Origin: Comamonas sp009360615
GTDB taxonomy: Bacteria > Pseudomonadota > Gammaproteobacteria > Burkholderiales > Burkholderiaceae_C
Direction: 5' to 3' (one strand)
Assembly: GCF_035784015.1 (NCBI RefSeq)
Contig: NZ_JALKOW010000005.1
DNA length: 64,000 bases
Shown here one piece after another: positions 1 to 8,088 of the stretch. Under the pieces are notes generated by a model that was not told where the DNA came from, ran no database searches, and saw only the letters and a list, made by a program, of their open reading frames with translations. A program made the position numbers and the translations under genes. The first letter of the stretch is position 1. Each line of letters starts with the position of its first letter.

Positions 1-768
1 GGGCGGCTGAAATTCATGGGTGTGAATGTGGTCGGCGTGCCGCGCCTGCCCGGCGGACCCGATGTGGCGGCCCTGGCATCCCTGGCCCAGAGCCACAAGC
101 CCAAGCTCTTCATCCTCAACACGGCGGTGCACAACCCCACGGGGCTGAGCCTGTCCGCCGGTGTGGCCCACGAGGTGCTGCGCATTGCCGAGCGCCATGA
201 TTTCCTGCTGGTCGAGGACGACACCTATGCCGAATTCCTGGGAACCATGCCGCTGCGGCTGGCGGCCATGGACAGATTGCAGCGCGTGATTCTGGTGGGG
301 GGCTATTCCAAGACCTTGTCGGGCGGCCTGCGCGTGGGCTACATCGCGACCAGGCCCGAGTATGTGCACCGGCTCACCGACATGAAGCTGCTGGCGGGCC
401 TGACCTCTTCGCTGCCGGCGGAGCAGATCGTGCACCATATTCTGGCCGACGGCTCCTTTCGCAAGCATGTGGACCGGTTGCGCGAGCGGGTGGACCGGGC
501 GCGCGGACGCTGCCTGCGCAAACTCGAAGCGCTGGGTTGTCATGCGGAGTACGAACCCGTGGCCGGCACCTTTGCCTGGGTGGATTGCGGAGTGGATACC
601 GAGGTGCTGGCGCGCCAGGCGGCGCTGAGCAATCTGCTGTTGGCACCGGGCCTGCTTTTTTCGCCACAGCAGGCAACGAGCAGCAAGCTGCGCGTGCCGG
701 TGGCGATGGCCGACCAGGCCGAGCCGTGGCGGGTGCTGGAGCAGATCCTCAGGCAGCTGCGCAAATAG
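1..768 (+). CDS. PLP-dependent aminotransferase domain, probably the C-terminal part of a MocR-type regulator (5' truncated)
   Basis: The reading frame is open from base 1, so the gene starts outside the window; about 255 residues are visible. Fold-type I aminotransferase signatures are present: the HNPTG loop, a VEDDTYAEF segment for the cofactor-ring aspartate, and GGYSKTLSGGLRVGYI with the Schiff-base lysine in SKT. The spacing and the DDTYAEF form resemble the C-terminal domain of GntR/MocR regulators more than a free aminotransferase, but the DNA-binding half is not visible, so this stays open. The frame ends in TAG at 768. A lipoprotein gene follows after 100 bases on the same strand with no evident functional link. 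Confidence 0.8.
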   Translation, partial: GRLKFMGVNVVGVPRLPGGPDVAALASLAQSHKPKLFILNTAVHNPTGLSLSAGVAHEVLRIAERHDFLLVEDDTYAEFLGTMPLRLAAMDRLQRVILVGGYSKTLSGGLRVGYIATRPEYVHRLTDMKLLAGLTSSLPAEQIVHHILADGSFRKHVDRLRERVDRARGRCLRKLEALGCHAEYEPVAGTFAWVDCGVDTEVLARQAALSNLLLAPGLLFSPQQATSSKLRVPVAMADQAEPWRVLEQILRQLRK

Positions 769-869
769 CGTCCTGGCCGGTGAGTGGGCCCTGGCCTTGT
801 TCACGATTGATAACAATCGCGCGCCTTTGGCGTGACTGACCTGGCAGCATCTGCTGTTATGTTTGTAGC

Positions 870-1661
870 ATGACAGCAGCACGAGCTTTGCCCCTTGCCG
901 CCGCAGGCCACTGCACGCGCGACTCTCTGCGCGGCGGCTCGCGCGTGGGGCTGCGGCTGCTGTCAGGGCTGTTGCTGTGCAGTCTGGCTGCTTGTTCCAG
1001 CGCCCCCACGAATCATGGCGAAGTAAAGGGCGAGAACTTTCACTCGCGCGAGCTGCTGCAGTCCGACAGCAACCGCATGGCGACGCTGGCCATGAAGGAG
1101 AACCTGGAGAGCCTGTTTCTCATCATGGACAAGCTCTACCGCCGCAATCCCGCCGAATGGAAAAAGACCGCCTCCAGCCGGGAGGCGGCCATGGCCTATG
1201 TGCGCATTGCCGTGATGGAGCGCCAGCCGTGGCATGAGCTGCAGGACAAGCGGGACGTGGCGGCGCTGTCCCTGGCCCTGCAGCCGGGGTTCGCCGGGGA
1301 CCGGGTCGCCGCCTTCGTCCATGCCGCCGCCGATATGCTGATTACCGCGCACGGCGGGCGTACCCGCTTCACGCTGATCGACGGGCTGGACCCGCAACTT
1401 GTCTTCAATGCGGCGCGCAATCTGGAGATCGCCAACTGGATTCTCAATTCGCGCAAGGCGCTGGACGGAAAACCATTGCTGCTGTCGAATCAGATGGCCG
1501 AAGAGGTGCGCAATCTGAGCTTCGAGCGCGAGATGGGCAAGATCATCGGCCGGCTGGATCTGGTGGCGGACTACACCACCGAGCGCTACCGGCGCTCCGT
1601 CATCGGCTATGCCCAAGGATTGCTTGCCGGCCCGTTCATGCAGTTTCTGCCCGTGCGTTAG
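870..1661 (+). CDS. putative lipoprotein of unknown function
   Basis: The product has 263 residues with a long basic N-terminus, a hydrophobic stretch and a lipobox LAAC with the modifiable cysteine at residue 42, so it is predicted to be an envelope lipoprotein. A shorter signal peptide would result from an in-frame GTG at 945 (residue 26); this could be the true start because 25 residues before the hydrophobic stretch is long. The mature part is soluble and mostly helical in composition, with no motif I recognise. It stands alone, followed convergently by a minus-strand cupin gene. Confidence 0.65.
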   Translation: MTAARALPLAAAGHCTRDSLRGGSRVGLRLLSGLLLCSLAACSSAPTNHGEVKGENFHSRELLQSDSNRMATLAMKENLESLFLIMDKLYRRNPAEWKKTASSREAAMAYVRIAVMERQPWHELQDKRDVAALSLALQPGFAGDRVAAFVHAAADMLITAHGGRTRFTLIDGLDPQLVFNAARNLEIANWILNSRKALDGKPLLLSNQMAEEVRNLSFEREMGKIIGRLDLVADYTTERYRRSVIGYAQGLLAGPFMQFLPVR

Positions 1662-1699
1662 CGTGCCGTCCCGCACAATCGGGGTGCCCTGCAGAGACT

Positions 1700-2032
1700 C
1701 TAGCTCGGACAGAGCACGATGGTCACCAGCGCGGATGAGTCCTCCACGGCCCTTACGGCATGGGGCACGTTGGGGGGCAGGTGCATGAGCTGACCGCTGT
1801 CCAGCTGGCGCACTGTCTGCCCCAGCATGACCTCGAAGCGGCCTTCCAGGCAGTGCAGGCTGACGCTGCCGGGCACATGATGCGGCGGCAGCGACTGCCC
1901 CGCGCGCAACACCACGCGTATGACTTCCATATCCTCGGCCTTGAACAGCGCGTAGGTGCGGGCATTGCCCAGCCGGGCTCCGTAGGGCGTTACGTCGATG
2001 GCCTGGGCAAGTGTGGCATGAAGAAGAGCCAT
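1700..2032 (-). CDS. small single-domain cupin protein
   Basis: A 110-residue protein. The start at 2032 is chosen because an AGGAGGT-like site (GGAGGT) lies 7 bases before the ATG; a longer frame exists but has no comparable site. The segment HHVPGSVSLHCLEGRFEV followed by GQLMHLPPNVPHAV fits cupin motifs 1 and 2. It is clearly paralogous to the protein encoded at 10963-11295 (shared MAL start, ALFK, EVIR.VL.AG, CLEG, SSAL.TIVL). The substrate is unknown; such small cupins may be sensors, isomerases or carboxylate-binding proteins. It is divergent from the Bug/CoA-transferase operon. Confidence 0.75.
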   Translation of the reverse strand: MALLHATLAQAIDVTPYGARLGNARTYALFKAEDMEVIRVVLRAGQSLPPHHVPGSVSLHCLEGRFEVMLGQTVRQLDSGQLMHLPPNVPHAVRAVEDSSALVTIVLCPS

Positions 2033-2475
2033 GGCGCGACCTCCGGGAAGTAACGGCAAATGTCCTATTGTCCCGTGCTGTTGCTCTGACTTCAACCATG
2101 GGTTGATGACAAGCGCGCATTTGCAGGGGATAGGCCGTCATTCGCCGAGGTTGGCAGACGTTTGGGCGCTGCCCGAGGGCTCCGGCCCGGGGCTGGGCAT
2201 TGGCTTGTGCGGCCCGTCTGCCGGTTTGGAGCGATCGCCGCAGCTGCACAGACCCAGGGTGAGCCATCGCCGACACAGGCACTTCGCGACGGACCATTTC
2301 GTCGCGCACGGGGAGGGGCAAGCGCCGCGCTGCGGGGGCGCGTGCCCGGCAGGCTTAATGATTTGAAAATCGAATCATTCATGCTTCTTAAACAATTGGA
2401 CTTGAATGCTTGAACGCCTCAGCATGCAGTGCAGGCACCGGATACAGGTGCTGCAGCCTGAACAAGGAGACAAGC
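2033..2475. other. divergent intergenic region upstream of the Bug/CoA-transferase operon
   Basis: There are 443 bases between the divergent cupin and Bug genes. No convincing coding sequence is seen. The right half turns AT-rich and holds a perfect inverted repeat (listed separately), so this is probably the shared promoter region. Confidence 0.5.
2357..2379. promoter_or_regulatory. inverted repeat, candidate operator
   Basis: AATGATT (2357-2363) and AATCATT (2373-2379) form a perfect 7-base inverted repeat with a 9-base spacer, about 97 bases upstream of the Bug gene start. It lies in the only AT-rich patch of the intergenic region. Symmetry and position suggest a regulator site; the regulator is not identified. 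Confidence 0.35.
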
Positions 2476-3462
2476 ATGAACAAGCGTTTCTTGCTGCGAG
2501 CCTGCACTGCCGCAGGTCTGGCGGCGACCATGACCCTGGGTTTTGAGGTGACGGTGTGCGCCCAGGAGGGCTATCCCGCGGCCCCCATCACGCTGGTGGT
2601 GCCGTTTGCCGCGGGCAGCGGCACCGATGCGGTAGCCCGTGTGGTGGCCAGCAAGCTGGGCGAGCGGCTCAAGCAGCCCGTGGTGGTGGACAACCGGGCC
2701 GGGGCCAATGCCCAGATTGCAGCCGCGCATGTGGTCAAGGCCAAGCCGGACGGCTATACGCTGTTCATGACCACCAACACCTCGCATTCGGCCAACCCCT
2801 GGCTGGTCAAGGGCCTCAAGTACGACCCCGTCAAGGACTTCACGCCCGTGGCTCGCGTGGGCGAGCTGCCGTTCGCGCTGGTGGTCCATCCCTCGGTGCC
2901 TGCAAAGACTGTGGCCGAGCTGATTGCCTATGCCAAGTCGCATCCGGACAAGCTCTCCTATGGCACGCCCAACAGCACCTCGCTGGTGGCTTCGGAAACC
3001 TTCAAATACATCACGGGCACGCAGATCACCGGCGTGCCCTACAAGTCCAGCCCGCAGGCATTGACCGATGTGATGGGCAACCAGATCCAGATGTATGTGG
3101 CCGACCTGGGTTCGGCCTGGGGCACGCTCAAGACCGAGCGCGTGCGCACGCTGGCCGTGACGGCGGCCAAGGGATCGCAGCTGCTGCCCAACGTGCCGGC
3201 CATCGGCAAGACGCTGCCGGGCTTCGACATCACCTCGTGGAATGGCATCTTCGGCCCGGCCGGCATGCCCAAGGCCATAGCCGAGCGCATCAACGGCGAG
3301 CTGCAGCTCATCCTCAAGGACAAGGCCGTGCAGGAGCAACTGGCCCAGGTCGGCTTTGAAGTCTGGCCCACGGCCACGCCCGACGAGTTCGCGCTCTATG
3401 TGAAGGAGCAACTGGCCAAATGGGGGCAACTGGTCAGGCAGGCCGGCATCGAGGCGCAGTGA
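2476..3462 (+). CDS. tripartite tricarboxylate transporter (Bug/TctC family) substrate-binding protein
   Basis: A 328-residue periplasmic protein. The start at 2476 follows an AAGGAG site; the N-terminus MNKRFLLRACTAAGLAAT with a cleavage region near VCAQ is a signal peptide. Family signatures follow: YPAAPITLVVPFAAGSGTD, the VDNRAGANAQIAA segment, KPDGYTL and the late PAGMPKAIAERIN region. Bug proteins bind small carboxylic acids such as aromatic or dicarboxylic acids. No TctA/TctB membrane subunits are nearby, as is common for these expanded families. One base separates its stop from the CoA transferase gene, so they are cotranscribed and the ligand is probably the acid activated by the next enzyme. 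Confidence 0.9.
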   Translation: MNKRFLLRACTAAGLAATMTLGFEVTVCAQEGYPAAPITLVVPFAAGSGTDAVARVVASKLGERLKQPVVVDNRAGANAQIAAAHVVKAKPDGYTLFMTTNTSHSANPWLVKGLKYDPVKDFTPVARVGELPFALVVHPSVPAKTVAELIAYAKSHPDKLSYGTPNSTSLVASETFKYITGTQITGVPYKSSPQALTDVMGNQIQMYVADLGSAWGTLKTERVRTLAVTAAKGSQLLPNVPAIGKTLPGFDITSWNGIFGPAGMPKAIAERINGELQLILKDKAVQEQLAQVGFEVWPTATPDEFALYVKEQLAKWGQLVRQAGIEAQ

Positions 3463-3463
3463 G

Positions 3464-4750
3464 ATGACGAGCATGCACAGTGATGTCTTTCAGGCCGCGG
3501 ATACCTCAGCCGGCCCCTTGGCCGGCGTCAGGATCGTGGACATGACCTCGGTGATCATGGGGCCGTTTGCCACGCAGATCTTGGCCGCCCTGGGTGCCGA
3601 TGTGATCAAGGTGGAGTCGCCCGAGGGCGACAACATGCGCCATGTGGGCCCTATGCGCAACCCCGGCATGGGCCCCATTTTTCTGCAGGCCAACCAGGGC
3701 AAGCGCTCGGTGGTGCTGGATCTCAAGCAGGCAGCGGCCCGCCAGGCGCTGCTGCAGTTGCTGGCCGATGCCGACGTCTTCATCAGCAACGTGCGGCCCC
3801 AGGCCATGGCCAGACTCGGCCTGGACTGGCAGACGCTGGAGCAGAGCCATCCGCGGCTGATCCATGTGAGCTGCTGCGGTTTCGATCAGGCCGGCCCCTA
3901 TGCGGCCAAGCCGGCCTACGACGACCTGATCCAGGGCGCGACCGGCGTGCCCTGGCTGGCCCAGCAGTACGGCGGCGGCGAGCCGTCCTATGCGCCCATG
4001 ACTTTGGGCGACCGGGTCACGGGCCTGCATGCGGTCTATGCGGTCACCGCAGCGCTGTATGCGCGCGAGAAGACGGGCAAGGGCCAGGCCGTGGTCGTGC
4101 CCATGTTCGAGGCCATGACGCAGTTCATCCTGGGCGATCACATGGCCGGCCTGAGCTTCGAGCCGCCGCTGGGCGACGCCGGCTATGCACGGCTGCTGAC
4201 CCGCCATCGCAAGCCCTACCGCACCCGCGACGGCCATCTGTGCGTGCTGATCTACAACGACAAGCACTGGCACAGCTTCTTCCAGGCCATAGGCCAGGGC
4301 GAGCGCATGCGCGAGCCCATGTTCGCCACCCACGGCCAGCGCGCAGCGAATATCGATGCCGTCTATGCGGAGGTGGCGAGCCTGATGCGCGAGCGCAGCA
4401 CCGCCGAGTGGCGCGCGCTGCTCGATGCGGCCGATGTGCCCAATATGCCCATGGCCTCGCCCGAGGACTTGCTGGCCGATCCGCACCACGCGGCCACGGG
4501 CTTTGTCCGCGAGATCGAACACCCCAGCGAGGGACGGCTGCGCACCACGGCCAACCCCACGCAGTGGAGCGCAACGCCCCCGGGCCGCGAGGCCAGTGCG
4601 GCGCCGCAACTGGGCCAGCACACGCTGCAGGTGCTGCGCGAGGCAGGCCTTGACGAGGCGCAGATCGCCGCACTGCAGGCGAGCGGAGCCTGCATGCAGG
4701 CTCCGTCATCTAACGATCCAAGGGAGACAGACCCATGCCCCGCTATCTGA
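3464..4750 (+). CDS. CaiB/BaiF-type (class III) CoA transferase
   Basis: A 428-residue protein with the family hallmarks LAGVRIVDMTSVIMGPFATQ, LGADVIKVESPEGDN, the GKRSVVLDLK segment and PAYDDLIQGATG, where the aspartate of YDD matches the catalytic residue that forms the acyl-anhydride intermediate. It would move CoA between acyl-CoA and a carboxylic acid. The 3' end overlaps the start of the cupin gene by 16 bases. With a binding protein before it and an acyl-CoA dehydrogenase after it, it most likely activates an imported acid for dehydrogenation. The ATG at 3473 is an alternative start. Confidence 0.9.
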   Translation: MTSMHSDVFQAADTSAGPLAGVRIVDMTSVIMGPFATQILAALGADVIKVESPEGDNMRHVGPMRNPGMGPIFLQANQGKRSVVLDLKQAAARQALLQLLADADVFISNVRPQAMARLGLDWQTLEQSHPRLIHVSCCGFDQAGPYAAKPAYDDLIQGATGVPWLAQQYGGGEPSYAPMTLGDRVTGLHAVYAVTAALYAREKTGKGQAVVVPMFEAMTQFILGDHMAGLSFEPPLGDAGYARLLTRHRKPYRTRDGHLCVLIYNDKHWHSFFQAIGQGERMREPMFATHGQRAANIDAVYAEVASLMRERSTAEWRALLDAADVPNMPMASPEDLLADPHHAATGFVREIEHPSEGRLRTTANPTQWSATPPGREASAAPQLGQHTLQVLREAGLDEAQIAALQASGACMQAPSSNDPRETDPCPAI

Positions 4751-5127
4751 TCCGCGAGCAGGACGTACAGGGATACAGCCCTGCCAACCACCATGGCACG
4801 GTGAACCGGCGCCTCGTCAGCCAGGCCAATGTCGGCGCGCAGCATATGGAAGTGGTGCTCGGAACGCTGGAAAAAGGCGGCGGTGCGCTGCCGCATGCTC
4901 ACCCGGGCATGGAGCAGGCCTGCTATCTGCTGGACGGCACGGCCGAGGTGGAGGTGCAAAGCCAGGGCCAGACCGAGCGCTTTGCCATGCGGGCAGGCGA
5001 CACCTGCTTCTTCCCGGAGGACTGCATGCATGTGTTTCGCGTCACCAGCGATACGCCGGTGCGCCTGTTGGTGATCTACAGCCCGCCCTATGGCGAGAAC
5101 CCGGCACGCGTGCGCCGGCCTGATTGA
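4735..5127 (+). CDS. cupin-domain protein
   Basis: A 130-residue cupin. The region LPHAHPGMEQACYLLDGTAEVEV is a good cupin motif 1 with histidines and a glutamate for metal binding, and GDTCFFPEDCMHVFRV is motif 2. The start is preceded by GGGAGA. It lies inside the Bug/CoA-transferase/acyl-CoA dehydrogenase operon, overlapping the transferase gene, so it may act on or sense the pathway substrate; no specific reaction can be assigned. Confidence 0.8.
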   Translation: MPRYLIREQDVQGYSPANHHGTVNRRLVSQANVGAQHMEVVLGTLEKGGGALPHAHPGMEQACYLLDGTAEVEVQSQGQTERFAMRAGDTCFFPEDCMHVFRVTSDTPVRLLVIYSPPYGENPARVRRPD

Positions 5128-5128
5128 T

Positions 5129-5160
5129 AAAAATGATAGCTGATAACGCTTTATGGGCGG
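5129..5160 (+). repeat. dispersed GATAGC-type intergenic repeat, copy 1
   Basis: AAAAATGATAGCTGATAACG followed by CTTTAT lies directly after the cupin stop codon. The same core recurs at 6420, 6891, 12221, 18106 (inverted), 19254 and, as a shorter version, at 51267 and 54822. Confidence 0.55.
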
Positions 5161-5208
5161 TCGTTTAAGGTGTATTCAATTCAATGAACGGATAGAAGAG
5201 AGCAAGCC

Positions 5209-6372
5209 ATGGACTTTTTGTGGAGCGCCGAGCAGGAACAGATCCGGGAAGCCGTGCAGCGCGTCTGTGCGCCTTTCGACGATGAATACTGGCTCCGGAA
5301 GGACAGTGACGGGGGCTTCCCGCACGACTTCCACCAGGCCCTGGCCGAAGCCGGCTGGCTGGGCATCGCCATGCCCGAGGAGTACGGAGGCGCGGGCCTG
5401 GGGATCAGCGAAGCGGCGCTGATGATGCACACCATATCGGCCACGGGAGCCGGTCTGTCCGGTGCCTCGGCCGTGCACATGAACATCTTTGGCCTGCACC
5501 CGGCAGTGGTCTTCGGCACGGACGCGCAACGACAGCGCTGGCTGCCGCCGTTGATCGCTGGCCGGGACAAGGCATGCTTCGGCGTGACCGAACCCAATGC
5601 CGGACTCAACACCCTCAAGCTGCAGACCCGTGCCGTGCGCGAAGGCGATGTCTATGTGGTGCACGGGCAGAAGGTCTTCATCTCCACGGCCCAGGTGGCC
5701 AACAAGATATTGCTGCTGGCTCGCACCAGGCCCGTGGAGGAGTGCAAGGGCACCGAGGGCCTGTCGCTGTTCTACACCGACCTGGACCGCAGTCGCATCG
5801 CCGTGACCGAGATCGAGAAGATGGGCCGCAAATGCGTGGACACCAACCAGCTCTTCATCGACGGCCTGCGCATCCCGGTGCAGGACCGCATCGGCGAGGA
5901 GGGCAAGGGCTTTTCGTACATCCTGCACGGCCTCAACCCCGAGCGCATCCTGATCGCGGCCGAAGCCGTGGGCCTGGGCCGTGCGGCCCTGGCGCGTGCC
6001 ACACAGTATGCGAACGAACGCGTGGTCTTCGACCGGCCCATCGGCCAGAACCAGGGCGTGCAGCACCCGTTGGCCCAGGCCTGGATGGGCCTGGAAGCCG
6101 CGCACCTGATGGTGCAGAAAGCCGCCTTCCTCTATGACAAGGGCCTGCCCTGCGGAGCCGAGGCCAATGCCGCCAAGTACCTGGCCGCCGAAGCCTGCGC
6201 CAAGGCCTGCGAGACCGCCATATTCACGCACGGCGGCATGGGCTATGCCAAGGAATTCCATGTGGAGCGGTATATGCGCGAGTCCTGGATTCCGCGCCTG
6301 GCACCCGTAAGCCCGCAGCTCATCATGTGCTTTATTGCGGAGAAGGTGCTGGGATTGCCCAAGTCGTATTGA
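5209..6372 (+). CDS. acyl-CoA dehydrogenase family protein
   Basis: A 387-residue flavoprotein-type sequence with start after AGAAGAGAG. The middle domain shows CFGVTEPNAGLNTLKLQTRA and the VVHGQKVFISTAQVANK region; the C-terminal helical domain has RATQYANERVVFDRPIGQNQ and THGGMGYAKEFHVERYMRES. The usual EGTNEI segment that carries the catalytic glutamate of medium-chain enzymes is replaced by a stretch ending in PVSPQLIMCFIAEKVLGLP, a form seen in some catabolic subfamilies. It ends the operon with Bug protein, CoA transferase and cupin, and would introduce a double bond into the activated acid. The electron acceptor would be ETF, not encoded here. Confidence 0.88.
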   Translation: MDFLWSAEQEQIREAVQRVCAPFDDEYWLRKDSDGGFPHDFHQALAEAGWLGIAMPEEYGGAGLGISEAALMMHTISATGAGLSGASAVHMNIFGLHPAVVFGTDAQRQRWLPPLIAGRDKACFGVTEPNAGLNTLKLQTRAVREGDVYVVHGQKVFISTAQVANKILLLARTRPVEECKGTEGLSLFYTDLDRSRIAVTEIEKMGRKCVDTNQLFIDGLRIPVQDRIGEEGKGFSYILHGLNPERILIAAEAVGLGRAALARATQYANERVVFDRPIGQNQGVQHPLAQAWMGLEAAHLMVQKAAFLYDKGLPCGAEANAAKYLAAEACAKACETAIFTHGGMGYAKEFHVERYMRESWIPRLAPVSPQLIMCFIAEKVLGLPKSY

Positions 6373-6510
6373 TCGGCCGAGCGGCAGGGGAGAGGTCAAG
6401 CAAACGAAGCACTGCTGTTTTTGATAGCTACTTGCGCTTTCTGTGATTGGCCTAGAGGCTGATTTTTCTTGAAATCTGCGTTGCGGCTGCCTAGCAGCAC
6501 GAGTAATGAT

Positions 6511-6566
<56 letters not shown>

Positions 6567-6796
6567 AGAGAGCGGGTCTCGGCCCGCCAGCCGCCTCGCT
6601 TTCTTGCTTGTGACGGAAGGCCGCCCCCAAGAAAGTAAGCAAAGAACACCGCTCCTGCTGCCCCCATCCCTCCGGCTGCGCCTGCGGGCGACCTGCGCCG
6701 TCAAGCTCTTGCGGCGGTGCGGCCTGAATGGCGTGACGCAGGTTTGCCCGCAGCGAAGCTGCAGGGACGCTGACGGTAGGGAGGCGCTCTTTGCTT

Positions 6797-6818
6797 ACTT
6801 TCTGACGCGTCAGAAAGT
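6797..6818. repeat. 22-base perfect palindrome
   Basis: ACTTTCTGACG (6797-6807) is followed directly by its reverse complement CGTCAGAAAGT (6808-6818). It belongs to the composite repeat and could fold into a hairpin in RNA or a cruciform in DNA; no T-run follows, so it is not a simple terminator. Confidence 0.7.
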
Positions 6819-7074
6819 GAGTCGCCCGCCGGGGCGAAATCCCGGCGTGGCCGGCAAGGCTCTGTCGCTGGCGAAAAAGCAGTGCTGTTTTGATAGCTAC
6901 TTGCGCTTTTGTGATTGGGCTAGAGGCTTATTCGGTATGAAGTTATTTGTTGCAACGGCCTGACGCCGGAAGATGGTGTTCAAAGCAAATGAACGGCTGG
7001 GTTTGCTGCCAGCCGGGCGCGAACTCCCGGCGTCTTGCCGCATCGAGTATGGTCTTGGCCAAACTTTGCGAATC

Positions 7075-7992
7075 ATGATGAAAACCCATTTGCTGCGTTA
7101 CTTTGTGGTTCTGGCCGAAGAGCTGCACTTCGGCCGGGCCGCACAGCGCCTGTGCATCACCCAGCCGCCGCTGAGCATGGCACTCAAGACGCTGGAGCAG
7201 GATCTGGGCACGGTGCTGATGGAGCGCGACGCCAAGAGCGTGAAGCTCACGCCCGCGGGCGAGGCATTCTTGCGCGAGGCGCGCAAGGTGCTGGCGCAGC
7301 TCCAGCATGCGGCCGAGGTGGTGCGCGGTGTGGCCCAGGGTCTGCAGGGCCGGCTGGACATCGGCATCACGGGATCCATGATCTATCGGCAGGTGCCAGG
7401 ATTCTGCCGGGCCTTTCGCGCCGAGCGTCCGCGGGTTGAGTTGTGTCTGCATGAGATGTCGACGCGTGACCAGTTGCAGGCCATCGCCAGCGGACAGATC
7501 GACTGCGGCTTTCTCAACATCGGCACGCCCCAGGACGATATCCGCACGCTGTCCATCGGCGAGGAGCCCTTTGTCTGCTGTCTGCCCGGCGACCATGCGC
7601 TGGCCCAGCGCGGCGAAATCGATCTGCGCGAACTGGCCCAGGACACTTTTGTCATGTTTGCGCGCGAGGTGGCGCCGGCCAACTACGACAACGTCATCGC
7701 CTGCCTGCAGCAGGCCGGCATCCATCCCCATACACGCCATGCCGCGCGCCAGTGGCTGACCGTCATGGCCCTGGTCTCGGCCGGGCAGGGCGTGGCCCTG
7801 GTGCCGGCCTGCATGCAGACGGTGGGCATGAACGGCGTGCGCTTTGCGGCGCTGCGCGGCAGCCGGGTGAACACGCCGGCCGTGCTGGCCTGGCGGCCAC
7901 AGGGCATGCCGGCCGTGCTCGAAGCCTTTGTGGCCAGCGTGCGGTGCCTGGTGGAGGCCGCACAGGCAGAACCTCCAGCCGCAGGCAGCTAA
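7075..7992 (+). CDS. LysR-family transcriptional regulator
   Basis: The start is placed at the ATG pair 7075/7078, giving 305 residues and the usual LysR beginning MKTHLLRYFVVLAEELHFGRAA; the frame extends further upstream but not in a LysR-like way. The helix-turn-helix covers FGRAAQRLCITQPPLSMALKTLEQDLG. The effector domain begins near GRLDIGITG. It is convergent with the lysine-catabolic pair and follows the composite repeat, so its target is not evident from divergence. An acid-type effector would be usual for this family. Confidence 0.9.
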   Translation: MMKTHLLRYFVVLAEELHFGRAAQRLCITQPPLSMALKTLEQDLGTVLMERDAKSVKLTPAGEAFLREARKVLAQLQHAAEVVRGVAQGLQGRLDIGITGSMIYRQVPGFCRAFRAERPRVELCLHEMSTRDQLQAIASGQIDCGFLNIGTPQDDIRTLSIGEEPFVCCLPGDHALAQRGEIDLRELAQDTFVMFAREVAPANYDNVIACLQQAGIHPHTRHAARQWLTVMALVSAGQGVALVPACMQTVGMNGVRFAALRGSRVNTPAVLAWRPQGMPAVLEAFVASVRCLVEAAQAEPPAAGS

Positions 7993-8088
7993 GCCCGGAC
8001 CTACGGTGCCTGTCCTGCTGCGCGACGAGAAAGCCAGTTCCAGGAGGCAGGATGCTCCCCGCCAACCCCAAATGGCAATGCCTGTGGC

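Noticed and set aside
963..2321. A minus-strand frame of 452 codons across the lipoprotein gene and the cupin promoter
   Set aside because: It is antisense to the lipoprotein gene with arginine/histidine-rich composition, and it contradicts the cupin frame, which has a ribosome site and a recognisable fold.
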